Part shown: in pieces, positions 25,212-33,029 of the stretch
Layout of the letters: each line of letters opens with the position of its first letter
How positions within the stretch are numbered: position 1 is the first letter of the stretch
From: Dehalococcoidia bacterium
GTDB lineage: Bacteria > Chloroflexota > Dehalococcoidia > UBA2979
NCBI GenBank assembly: GCA_009692725.1
Contig: SHYP01000010.1
Location: 1-48,204, forward strand
Length of the DNA: 48,204 nt
Direction of reading: 5' to 3'
The notes under the pieces: generated by a model
What the model saw: only the letters and a program-made list of their open reading frames with translations
The model's database searches: none
Told to the model about the DNA's origin: nothing
Made by a program: the position numbers and the translations under genes

Positions 25212-26459
25212 CTACCCCTCGCGGCCGAGGCGCAGCCCGAGCACGCCGGCGAGCTCCACGAGCGTCGGCACGGCGGTCTCGCCGTGCAGGCGCCGCGCGA
25301 CGATATCTTCTGCGATCGACACGAGCACGTCGATGGCGCGCGGCGTATCGAAGTCGTCGTCCATCGCGTCCATGAAGCGCAGCCGCCGCGACTGCACGAG
25401 CAGGGGGTCCGGCGGCCCGCCGGGGCCCTCGGCGGCTCGCCGCAGCAGTGCGGCGCGGCGCTCCCACTCGTCGAGCGCGGCGGGGTCCCAGTCGTGGTCC
25501 GCGCGGTAGTGCGTGCCGAGCAGCGCGAGCCGGATCGCGTCGGGGGAGTGGCCGGCGGCGAGCAGGTCCGACACTTTGATCAGGTTGCCGAGCGACTTCG
25601 ACATCTTGACGCCCTGCAACATGAGCGTGCCGATGTGCATCCACGTGCCGACACACGGCGTCAGTCCGCTCGCGCATTGCGACTGCACGATCTCGGAGTC
25701 GTGGTGGGGGTAGCGCAGGTCCTTGCCGCCACCGTGGATGTCGATGCGCTCGCCGAGTGTGGCGCGCGACATCGTGGAGCATTCGATGTGCCAGCCGGGC
25801 CGCCCCACGCCCCACGGCGAGGGCCAGTGCGCGTCCGGTTCGTTGGACGGCTGCCAGAGCAGGAAGTCCAGCGGCTGGCGCTTCAGCTGCTCGGGCTCGG
25901 TCGGGTGGCTGTCGCCGCGGGGCCCGTGCAGCAGCTCGTCGCGCGTGCGCCCGCTCAGCGCGCCGTACTCCGGCGTGCGCGCGGTGTCGAAGAACAGGTA
26001 GCCGTCGGCGGCATAGGCGAAGCCGCCCGCGACCAGTTGCTCGATCAGCTCGATGATCGCCGGGATCGACGTGGAGACGCGGGGGAACGCGTCCGGGCGC
26101 TGCACGTTCAGCGCATCCATCTCGCGCAGGTAGACGGCGTGGTTGCGCTCGGTCAGCTCCGGGATCGAGATGGCGAGCTCGCGCGCCTTGCGCACCATGT
26201 CGTCGTCGATGTCCGTGATGTTCTGCACGTGACGCACGTCGTAGGCCTGGAACTCGAGGTAGCGGCGCACGGTGTCGAAGGACACGAAGGTGAGCGCGTG
26301 ACCGAGGTGGCCGACGTCGTAGGGGGTGATGCCGCACACGTACATGCGCGCGACGCCCGGCTCGATCGGCTCGAACGGCCGCTTGTGGCCCGTCAGCGTG
26401 TCGAAGATCTCGAGCAGGGGTGGCGTCCTCCGCGCGGCGCGCGAGCGCGTGCCGGGCAT
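25212..26459 (-). CDS. Cysteinyl-tRNA synthetase or MshC-like cysteine ligase (short form)
   Basis: This class I aminoacyl-tRNA-synthetase-fold protein has 415 residues. Cys42 (YVCGITPYD), HLGH (51-54), NITDIDD (80-86), zinc ligand Cys227 (GWHIECSTM), HGGGKDL, YPHHDSE and KMSKSLGN (285-292) are all present, so cysteine activation is expected. The protein stops soon after FMDAMDDDFDTPRA, lacking the C-terminal anticodon-binding part of full CysRS (about 460 residues). This length and the CGITPYD..HLGHA and HYRAD features resemble MshC of mycothiol synthesis. Either function is possible. The ATG at 26459 is chosen; a longer frame upstream overlaps the divergent gene. Confidence 0.82.
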   Translation of the reverse strand: MPGTRSRAARRTPPLLEIFDTLTGHKRPFEPIEPGVARMYVCGITPYDVGHLGHALTFVSFDTVRRYLEFQAYDVRHVQNITDIDDDMVRKARELAISIPELTERNHAVYLREMDALNVQRPDAFPRVSTSIPAIIELIEQLVAGGFAYAADGYLFFDTARTPEYGALSGRTRDELLHGPRGDSHPTEPEQLKRQPLDFLLWQPSNEPDAHWPSPWGVGRPGWHIECSTMSRATLGERIDIHGGGKDLRYPHHDSEIVQSQCASGLTPCVGTWMHIGTLMLQGVKMSKSLGNLIKVSDLLAAGHSPDAIRLALLGTHYRADHDWDPAALDEWERRAALLRRAAEGPGGPPDPLLVQSRRLRFMDAMDDDFDTPRAIDVLVSIAEDIVARRLHGETAVPTLVELAGVLGLRLGREG

Positions 26460-26584
26460 GGTAGCACGGCCTCCGGGCCGCGCCCGGCGCCCGCCGTGCG
26501 CCGCCGGGCGACAATGGAACGCGCCATCCACGACGCCCGGCCCGCGCGCGCCGGCGCACGGCGCGACAGGAACGAGGAGCGGCA

Positions 26585-27025
26585 ATGGCCCCGGACGTGC
26601 ACGCCACCCCGCTGAATCGCCCGCCCGCCGCACCCGTCGACGCGGCGGCAGCTGCGCGGCTGCTGCCATGGTCGTGGGCGGAGGCGCGGCTCGCGGCGGC
26701 GCGCATGTACGTCGTGTCGACGACGCGGCCGGACGGGCGCCCCCACGCGATGCCCGTCTGGGGCGTGTGGGTCGACGGCGCGTTCTACTTCCTGTCCGAG
26801 CCGGGCTCGGTGAAGGCGCGCAACCTGCGCGCGAATCCGCGCTGCGTGGTCTCCACCGAGGCAGCAGGCGATGCCGTGGTGCTGGAAGGCAGCGCGGCGC
26901 GCATCCGCGGCGCGGACGTGCTCGCCGCTGCCGCGTACCGCGAGAAGTACGCGTGGGCGTTCGACGCGGAGGGCGAGTCCGTGCACGTGGTGCGGCCGAC
27001 GGCGGCCTTCGGCTTCATCGAATAG
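26585..27025 (+). CDS. FDOR/PNPOx-like flavin- or F420-binding split-barrel protein
   Basis: This 146-residue pyridoxamine-phosphate-oxidase-like split barrel carries the motif TTRPDGRPHAMPVWGVWVDGAFYF (residues about 46-69) and a GSVKARNLRANPRCVVSTE segment, the pattern of F420-dependent FDOR-B proteins. Cofactor choice cannot be fixed by eye, but npdG and cofE lie about 9 kb away, so F420 is plausible. GAGGAGCGG precedes the ATG. It is divergent from the ligase gene, 125 bases apart. Confidence 0.82.
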   Translation: MAPDVHATPLNRPPAAPVDAAAAARLLPWSWAEARLAAARMYVVSTTRPDGRPHAMPVWGVWVDGAFYFLSEPGSVKARNLRANPRCVVSTEAAGDAVVLEGSAARIRGADVLAAAAYREKYAWAFDAEGESVHVVRPTAAFGFIE

Positions 27026-27126
27026 GCGGACTTCGACAGCACGGCGACGCGCTGGACATTTGGCTAGCGCCGCGAGCGCCTCCGACTGCCGCGGGCGCCT
27101 GCGACTGCCGCGAGCGAGAAGACGCC

Positions 27127-28110
27127 GTGACCGCACCGCCGATTGACGTCGACGACCTGCCGGAGCGCATCGCCGACACCGCCTCGCAGCACGCGACCGC
27201 GCTGGTGCCTCGCGCGGCGCCACAGGACACGGCTGCGGCGGTGCGTCGCGCGCTCGACGGGAGCCGCTACGAAAGCGCCGCCGACATCGTCATCGTGGAC
27301 GGCCCGCGGCTGGTCGGGCTGGTCTCGATCGAGACGCTGCTCGCGGCGCCGGGCGACGTGCGGATGCCGGAACTGATGGACGGCGAGCCGGCGATCGTGG
27401 CGCCGGGCGTGCACCGAGAAGTCGCGGCGTGGCGCGCGGTGCGCCATGGCGCCGGATCGATCGCGGTGGTGGACGCGGCCGGCCGCTTCCGCGGCCTGGT
27501 GCCGCCGCGGCGGCTGCTGGAGGTACTGCTCGAGGAGCACGACGAGGACCTGCCGCGACTGGGCGGCTTCCTCCATGACGCGAGCGTGGCGCGCGCGGAG
27601 CCGCTACGGCGGCGGCGGCGGCATCGCCTGCCGTGGCTGCTGCTGGGGCTCGTGGGCGCGGTGTGCGCCGCGGAGATCGTCAGCGCGTTCGAGGCGGAGC
27701 TGGCCGCGAACGTTACGCTGGCGTTCTTCGTGCCGGGCGTGGTGTACACCGCCGACGCGGTGGGCACGCAGACCGAGACGCTGGTGGTGCGCGGACTGTC
27801 GATCGGCGTGCCGGTGCGGAGCATCGTGCGGCGCGAGCTGCTCACCGGCGTGTGCGTCGGCGCCGTGCTCGCGGCAGCGTTCGCGCCGATCGGGCTGCTG
27901 CGCTGGGGCCACCCCGACGTCATCGAGGCGGTGGCGATCGCGCTGTTCGCGGCGTGCTCCGTGGCGACGCTCGTGGCGATGGCGCTACCGTGGCTGCTGC
28001 AGCGGCTGGGCACGGACCCGGCGTTTGGCTCCGGGCCGCTGGCGACGGTGATCCAGGACTTGCTGTCGATCGCGATCTACCTGAGCGTGGCCGCGGTGCT
28101 GGTGGGCTAG
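27127..28110 (+). CDS. Minimal MgtE-like divalent cation transporter
   Basis: This 327-residue protein has an N-terminal CBS-like pair (about 30-150; IVIVDGPRLVGLVSIETLLA, SIAVVDAAGRFRGLVPPRRLLEVL) and a C-terminal MgtE membrane domain with about five helices (residues 170-327). It lacks the MgtE N-terminal superhelical domain. The characteristic membrane stretch shows FVPGVVYTADAVGTQTETL, comparable to MPMVAGMGGNAGIQT in the full MgtE at 34184. GGN is replaced by DAVGTQ, so selectivity may differ. The GTG start is preceded by a GAGAAG. It ends on a CTAG shared with the neighbouring pseudogene. Confidence 0.78.
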   Translation: MTAPPIDVDDLPERIADTASQHATALVPRAAPQDTAAAVRRALDGSRYESAADIVIVDGPRLVGLVSIETLLAAPGDVRMPELMDGEPAIVAPGVHREVAAWRAVRHGAGSIAVVDAAGRFRGLVPPRRLLEVLLEEHDEDLPRLGGFLHDASVARAEPLRRRRRHRLPWLLLGLVGAVCAAEIVSAFEAELAANVTLAFFVPGVVYTADAVGTQTETLVVRGLSIGVPVRSIVRRELLTGVCVGAVLAAAFAPIGLLRWGHPDVIEAVAIALFAACSVATLVAMALPWLLQRLGTDPAFGSGPLATVIQDLLSIAIYLSVAAVLVG

Positions 28111-29396
28111 CGCGGCTCCGCGAGCGGGCGCGGCGCGGGCGCGCGGGCCTGCTCGGGCACGCGCGGGATCAGCAGCGTGGTCAGCAGCATCACCGCCGAG
28201 AACACGAGGAACGCGGTCTCGATGCCGCCGGCGATGGTCACGCCTTGCGCGCCGAAGAGCACAACGACCGCGATGCCGACGGTGCCGCCAAGCGTCATGA
28301 ACATGCCGCGCATGCCGGCAATCGCGGCGATGCGGTCCGGCGCGAGGTCGATGGCGGCGTTGTTCATCGCCGGGTTCGCGGCGCCGAAGGCGAGCCCCGC
28401 GCACAGGGAGACGGCCGTCAGCCACGCCACGCTGTGCACGAGCTGGCCCGCGATCACCGGCTCGTGCAATCCGCGCGAGAACGCGAGCAGCACGAGCGAC
28501 TGGCCGAGCAGCCCGATGAGCAGCGGCCAGCGATAGCCGGTGCGCGGCAGCAGGAACGAGGCGGCGGCCGACATCAGCACCATCACAAGCGCGCGCGGCG
28601 CCATGATCCCGCCCGCCTGCGAGGCGCTCAACCCGTACGCGGACTACACGTAGTACGGCAGCAGGCTGAACACGCCCTGCCAGGAGCACGGGCACGCGCG
28701 CGCGTCGCTCCTGGCGCGCGAGCAGCGCGCCCGCGACGAGCTCCAGCGCGATCGTGCCGCCGACGACGGCGGGGTTGGCGGCGCCATCCTTGCGCCCGAG
28801 CTCAGTGAGCGCGTACACGACCGCGGTGACGGCGAGCGCGATCAGGCCGATGCCCGGCAGGTCCAGCGCCTGTCCGGCGCGGCGCGCCACGCGGGAGCAG
28901 CGCGATGCTGATCACGCAGGCGGCGAAGCCGACAGACAGGTTGAACCCGAACGTCCAGCGCCAGCCGAAGTGATCGACGATCAGGCCGCCGACGGTGGGG
29001 CCGAGCACCGCGCCGAACGGGAGCACGGACGCGAGGTACCCGATCGCGCGGGCGCGCTGCGCGCCGTAGCTGTCGCCGACGATGGTCATGCCCGCAGCGC
29101 CAGGCCGCCACTCGCGAGCCCCTAGAGCGCGCGGCCAAGGATCAGCACGTAGATGTTGGGCGCGGCGACGCACAGCGCCGTCTACGCCGAGAACGCGGCG
29201 AAGCCCGCGGCGTAGACCACCGTCGCGCCGAGCCGCTCCGACAGCCGCCCGAGCGTAGCGGGGCCGCGAGGTCGTCGAGCAGCTGCTGCAACGACACGCC
29301 GACCATCGAAGACTGCATCACGAAGGTGAACTCGGTGATGGCGACGAGCGCGGAGACGGCGTGCCGGTGCACGGCCGGCGACGAGCGCCGGATCAT
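28107..29396 (-). pseudogene. Decayed MFS (DHA2-like) multidrug transporter
   Basis: Recognisable transporter segments occur in different frames in the right order: ITEFTFVMQSSM (N-terminal helix), LSERLGATVVYAAG (motif A region), NIYVLILGRAL-stop-GLASGG, IGYLASVLPFGAVLGPTVGG and FGWRWTFGFNL, LPGIGLIALAVTAVVYAL, and a C-terminal 174-residue piece. At least three in-frame TAG stops are seen (near 29181, 29123 and 28649) and about four frame changes. Two joins lack roughly 25-30 residues. In the two cases where family sequence predicts the residue, the TAG replaces Gln (CAG). The ATG at 29396 overlaps the epimerase stop (ATGA), so it was once translationally coupled. Sequencing error is an alternative but unlikely to cause so many changes. 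Confidence 0.85.
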
Positions 29397-30340
29397 CGCT
29401 CGGCCGGCCGCGCGCGAAACCAGTCGACGGTGTGCGCGAGGCCATCCTCGAGCGTCGTGCGCGGCTGCCAGCCCCAGCGCTCGCGCGCGCGGGTGCTATC
29501 GAGCCAGATGCGCTGGATGTCGCCGGGGCGCTCGGGCGCGAGCTGCGGGGGGCGCGCGTAGCGCGTGAGCCGCGCGAGCACGTCGAAGATGGCGCGCGTG
29601 CTGGTGCCGCTGCCGGTGCCGATTAGGCACGTGTCGGGCGGCGCGATGGCCGCGCGCACGATCGCGTCGACGACATCGTCGACGTACACGTAGTCGCGCT
29701 GCTGGCTGCCGTCGCCGAAGATCGTGACGGGCTCGCCGGCGAGCATGCGCGCGGCGAAAATCGCGACGACGCCGGCCTCGCCGTGCGGGTTCTGCGCGGG
29801 CCCGTAGATGTTGCCGGGGCGAACGACGGCGAGCGCTGTGCCGGTGCCGCGCAGCAACAGCGCGAGGTAGCGTTCCGCCGCGAGCTTCGACGCGCCGTAT
29901 ACGGACTCCGGCGCGACGGGCGTGTCCTCGGTCACGGGCAGCGCCGCCGGCTCGCCGCAGAGCGCGCCGCCGGTCGACACGAACACGAAGCGCTGCGCGC
30001 CCGCGGCCGCAGCCGCGCGCGCGAGCTGCACCGTGCCGAGCACGTTCGTGGCGATGTCCAGCTCCGGCTCGCGCATGGAGATCGCGACGGACGCTTGCGC
30101 CGCGAGATGGTAGACGACGGCGGGGCGCGCCTGCGCAAGCGCTCGGGCCACGGCGTCGTGGTCGCGGATGTCGATGCGCAGGTCGTGCACGCGCGCCGGG
30201 AACGGCGCGCGAGGGACGGCGCGGTCGAGCGCGACGACGGGCACGCCCTCGCGCACGAGGCGCGCCACGAGGTGGCCCCCAACGAAGCCCGAGGCGCCGG
30301 TGACGAGGGCGGTGGCCGGTGTGCCCAAGCGAGCTACCAT
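29393..30340 (-). CDS. NAD-dependent nucleotide-sugar epimerase/dehydratase
   Basis: This is an extended short-chain dehydrogenase of 315 residues. It has the TGASGFVGGHL cofactor motif (14-24), a DIRD strand, HLAAQASV (78-85), Ser122 in VSTGG, and the catalytic YGASK (Tyr148, Lys152), followed by RPGNIYGP and GDGSQQRDYVYVDDVVDA. These place it with UDP-glucose 4-epimerases and related GDP/UDP-sugar enzymes; the exact sugar is open. Its nearness to flagellin genes makes a surface or flagellin glycosylation role possible, which is only an inference. It is first in a two-gene unit with the MFS pseudogene. Confidence 0.87.
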   Translation of the reverse strand: MVARLGTPATALVTGASGFVGGHLVARLVREGVPVVALDRAVPRAPFPARVHDLRIDIRDHDAVARALAQARPAVVYHLAAQASVAISMREPELDIATNVLGTVQLARAAAAAGAQRFVFVSTGGALCGEPAALPVTEDTPVAPESVYGASKLAAERYLALLLRGTGTALAVVRPGNIYGPAQNPHGEAGVVAIFAARMLAGEPVTIFGDGSQQRDYVYVDDVVDAIVRAAIAPPDTCLIGTGSGTSTRAIFDVLARLTRYARPPQLAPERPGDIQRIWLDSTRARERWGWQPRTTLEDGLAHTVDWFRARPAER

Positions 30341-30408
30341 CCGCGGATGGTCGAGCGCGGCGTGCTTGTCGGCAACCGCACTCAGCGGGCCCGCGAAATC
30401 GACCAGCG

Positions 30409-31455
30409 CTAAGAGGGCACGAGGTGCAGCTGGCCGCTGGGCGGCGTGGCGACCCGGGCGCGGCCGCTGAGCAGCCGCAGCGCCGGCCGCGGGGCGAACT
30501 CCGCGACGGCCTGGGTCAGGCCGCTGTCGAGGGCAGCCTCGATCGCGCGCAGCGTGGTCGCCTCAGCGGGGAGCGAAGCGCTGTCGTCGGCGCGACGCGC
30601 GCGGGCGGAGGCGACGCGGCGGGCCTCGAGCGCGTACAGGTCGCGGTCGCGGAGCAGCAGGTGCTGGACGTCGACGCCGGTCAGGGCGAGCTCGAGGTCC
30701 GACTCGCCGGCGGAGGTGCGGACCTCGGCGCGCCCCGCGTGGGCGTCGATGGCAACGCGCAGGCGCGGCTCCGCGGCATCGCGTGCGGTGAGCGTGACGA
30801 GGCGGCCGTCGTAGTAACGCAGCTGCACCGCGAACGTCGAGGCGGTGGCGCGCGAAGCGCCGGCGAACGAGGCGATGGCCTCGACGGGCTCGAGCGGGAT
30901 GAGCGCCGTCGCGGCGGCCACGGCGTCGCGCAGCAGCGCCTCAGGGCCGGCGGGGCCGGCCAGCGCGATCTCGAGCGCGCGCGGCTGCCAGCCGCTGTCT
31001 GCGGCGAGCAACTCCACGAGGTACGCGAAGCCGGCGCTGCGCAGCGCCGGCCGCAGCACGAAGCAGGCGGCGCCGTGCCGGGCCACCGCCGTGGCGGCTG
31101 CAGCCAGCGCATCGCCGTCCATCGCGGGGCCGAAGAGCAGCAGGTCCTGCGCCCGCGCGGCGGCCCGCTCCGTCGCGCCGGCTGCGGAGCGCGCGCTGGC
31201 CGCCAGCACGACGTCGGCCTCCGCCACGCGCAGCATCTCGCGCACGTGCTGGTAGCAGGGCGCGCCGGTGGCCTGGCGCGCGCGGATCAGCTGCGCGGGA
31301 CGCGCGTCGCCGATGGCGCACGCGCGCAGCCCTGCCTCGCGGTCGAGCGCGCGCAGCAGCGGGGGAAGCGCGTCGTCCCAGCCGCAGACCAGGATCTGCT
31401 CAGCGGCGCGTGCGGACGGGTGCGAGAGCGGGCGCGGGGTTGGGCGTGCGGCCAT
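30409..31455 (-). CDS. Gfo/Idh/MocA-like protein with degenerate NAD motif
   Basis: This 348-residue protein begins with EQILVCGWDDALPPLLRAL, followed by strands and helices in the order of Gfo/Idh/MocA oxidoreductases (ARPAQLIRARQATGAPCYQHVREML, AEADVVLAASARS, KGLLFGP-like LLLFGPAM). The GxGxxG loop reads CGWDDALP, and the usual EKP motif is missing, so NAD binding is doubtful. The C-terminal half has beta-rich segments (TFAVQLRYYDGRLVTLTAR). Function unknown. It lies 68 bases from the epimerase and is divergent from the first flagellin. Confidence 0.55.
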   Translation of the reverse strand: MAARPTPRPLSHPSARAAEQILVCGWDDALPPLLRALDREAGLRACAIGDARPAQLIRARQATGAPCYQHVREMLRVAEADVVLAASARSAAGATERAAARAQDLLLFGPAMDGDALAAAATAVARHGAACFVLRPALRSAGFAYLVELLAADSGWQPRALEIALAGPAGPEALLRDAVAAATALIPLEPVEAIASFAGASRATASTFAVQLRYYDGRLVTLTARDAAEPRLRVAIDAHAGRAEVRTSAGESDLELALTGVDVQHLLLRDRDLYALEARRVASARARRADDSASLPAEATTLRAIEAALDSGLTQAVAEFAPRPALRLLSGRARVATPPSGQLHLVPS

Positions 31456-31627
31456 GTGCGGATGCTACGAGCACGGGGTCCTGGCACCGCTCGGGAAGGA
31501 GGGAGCCCGCGGGCCTGCGCGCCCCGAATTGGCGTGCCCGGCGCCCGTACGGGGCGGCCCTGCGCCGGGTCACGCTACCCTCGCTCGGCGCCCGGAGGTC
31601 CCCTCGGCGTAAGGGGGTGGCTCCCCC

Positions 31628-31655
31628 TAAGGAGCGGGGTGGGCGCTGCCGATGA
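31628..31655 (+). promoter_or_regulatory. Probable sigma-28 (FliA)-type promoter of flagellin 1, plus leader
   Basis: CTAAGG (31627-31632) and GCCGATGA (31648-31655) are about 20 bases apart, close to the FliA pattern TAAA...GCCGATAA. The predicted leader of about 90 bases contains two perfect 7-bp hairpins, GAGCCCC/GGGGCTC (31663-31681) and CCCGGCG/CGCCGGG (31711-31727). It ends with GGCACAGGAGGCCGAAC just before the ATG. Upstream, 31456-31620, I see no gene. Confidence 0.55.
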
Positions 31656-31752
31656 TTGCCGCGAGCCCCGTCTGGGGGCTCCCTACGGGCGCAGGCGGGC
31701 GCCCATCGGTCCCGGCGTGACGCCGGGTACGGCACAGGAGGCCGAACCACCC

Positions 31753-32949
31753 ATGGCACTGATCGTCAACACGAACATTCAGGCTCTGAACGCCCAGCGC
31801 AACCTGGACGTCACCGGGGGCAAGATGAGCAAGGCGATCGAGAAGCTGTCGAGCGGTCTGCGCGTGAACCGCGCCGCCGACGACGGCGCCGGCCTTGCCA
31901 TCAGCGAGAAGCTGCGCGCGCAGGTGCGCGGCCTCAACCAGGGCGCCCGCAACGCGCAAGACGGCATCTCGATGCTGCAGACCGCTGAAGGCGCGCTGAA
32001 CGAGGTGCACGGCATCCTCCAGCGCACGCGCGAGCTGGCCGTGCAGGCCGGTAACAGCACCCTTTCGGCCTCCGACCGCACGGCGATCGGTGAAGAGGTG
32101 CTGACGCTCAAGAACGAGATCAACAACATCGCGTCGCGCACGAAGTTCAACGGCCTGAGCCTGCTCACAGGCTCCCTGTCCACCACGCAGGACTCAACCT
32201 CGACGGTCAAGACCGGCGTCCAGTTGACGACCACGGCCGTCGTGGACGTCGCTGCGGTGGACGTGAGCAAGCTGAAGGCGGACCCGGCCGGTGTCACGAC
32301 CTACACGCTGTCGAAGGTCAACGCCACGACGCTGCGCATCACTCAGGGCGGCCAGTCGACCGACGTGGTCAACACGGACGGCACGATCGGCGCGGACGGC
32401 ACGATCACGTTCGCGTTCAACGGCGTGCACTCGGCCTCGATCACGGTCGTCGGTGTGACGGCCAAGACCGTCGACGACATCCTCACGGACCTCAACACCA
32501 AGACCATCGTCACGGCGATCGGCGCCGGCTCGGCGGCGTACCAGGTCGGCTCGGAGTCGTCGGACACGATCTCGGTGTCGTACGCCGACATGCAGGCGTC
32601 CGCCCTCGGTGGCGCCAGCAAGATCGGCACGCTGATCGTGGACAACACCAACGTGTCCACGGTGGGCAAGGCCAACACGCTGCTCGTGTCGGTCGACACA
32701 GCGATCCAGGAAGTCAGCACCCAGCGCGCGAAGTTCGGTGCTGCGCAGAACCAGATCGAGACGGCGATCACGAGCCTGGGCGTGGCGGCCGAGAATCTGA
32801 GCGCTTCCGAGTCGCGCATCCGCGACGCGGACATCGCGAAGCTGTCCTCGGAGCTGGTCACGCGGCAGATCATGCAGCAGGCCGGCGTGTCCGTCCTGTC
32901 GCAGGTGAACAGCTCGGCGCAGATCGCGCTCTCGCTGCTCCAGGGGTAA
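31753..32949 (+). CDS. fliC: Flagellin 1
   Basis: This 398-residue filament protein has canonical D0/D1 ends: MALIVNTNIQALNAQRNL, KMSKAIEKLSSGLRVNRAAD, DGAGLAISEKLRAQVRGL, LQTAEGALNEVHGILQRTREL and AVQAGNSTLSASDR in the first 110 residues, and the C-terminal RAKFGAAQNQIETAI...ENLSASESRIRDADIA...IMQQAGVSVLSQVN...LSLLQG. The variable centre (about 155-310) is a beta-rich D2-like insert with Thr/Val repeats. The start is set by AGGAGGCCGAAC. A strong terminator follows, so it is probably transcribed alone. It is secreted by the flagellar type III system and polymerises. Confidence 0.95.
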   Translation: MALIVNTNIQALNAQRNLDVTGGKMSKAIEKLSSGLRVNRAADDGAGLAISEKLRAQVRGLNQGARNAQDGISMLQTAEGALNEVHGILQRTRELAVQAGNSTLSASDRTAIGEEVLTLKNEINNIASRTKFNGLSLLTGSLSTTQDSTSTVKTGVQLTTTAVVDVAAVDVSKLKADPAGVTTYTLSKVNATTLRITQGGQSTDVVNTDGTIGADGTITFAFNGVHSASITVVGVTAKTVDDILTDLNTKTIVTAIGAGSAAYQVGSESSDTISVSYADMQASALGGASKIGTLIVDNTNVSTVGKANTLLVSVDTAIQEVSTQRAKFGAAQNQIETAITSLGVAAENLSASESRIRDADIAKLSSELVTRQIMQQAGVSVLSQVNSSAQIALSLLQG

Positions 32950-32976
32950 CCACTCGGCGCGCCCCGTTCGTTCGGC

Positions 32977-33008
32977 ACGAGGCCCCCGCAGTGATGCGGG
33001 GGCCTCGT
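32977..33008. terminator. Strong bidirectional hairpin after flagellin 1
   Basis: ACGAGGCCCCCGCA (32977-32990), loop GTGA, and TGCGGGGGCCTCGT (32995-33008) form a perfect 14-bp stem. It lies 27 bases after the flagellin stop and 21 bases before the end of the convergent YkgJ gene, so it can serve both. No clear T tract follows. Confidence 0.8.
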
Positions 33009-33029
33009 CGTGCTGTCGCGGCGGCGGTG

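Noticed and set aside
24264..26615. 783-codon plus-strand frame over the CNNM and ligase genes
   Set aside because: It is rich in His, Arg and Gln without domains, the typical antisense shadow of GC-rich genes.
28107..29396. Amber recoding (TAG read as an amino acid) in the MFS gene
   Set aside because: Many intact genes here end in TAG, and the gene also has frame changes and deletions, so decay is the simpler explanation.
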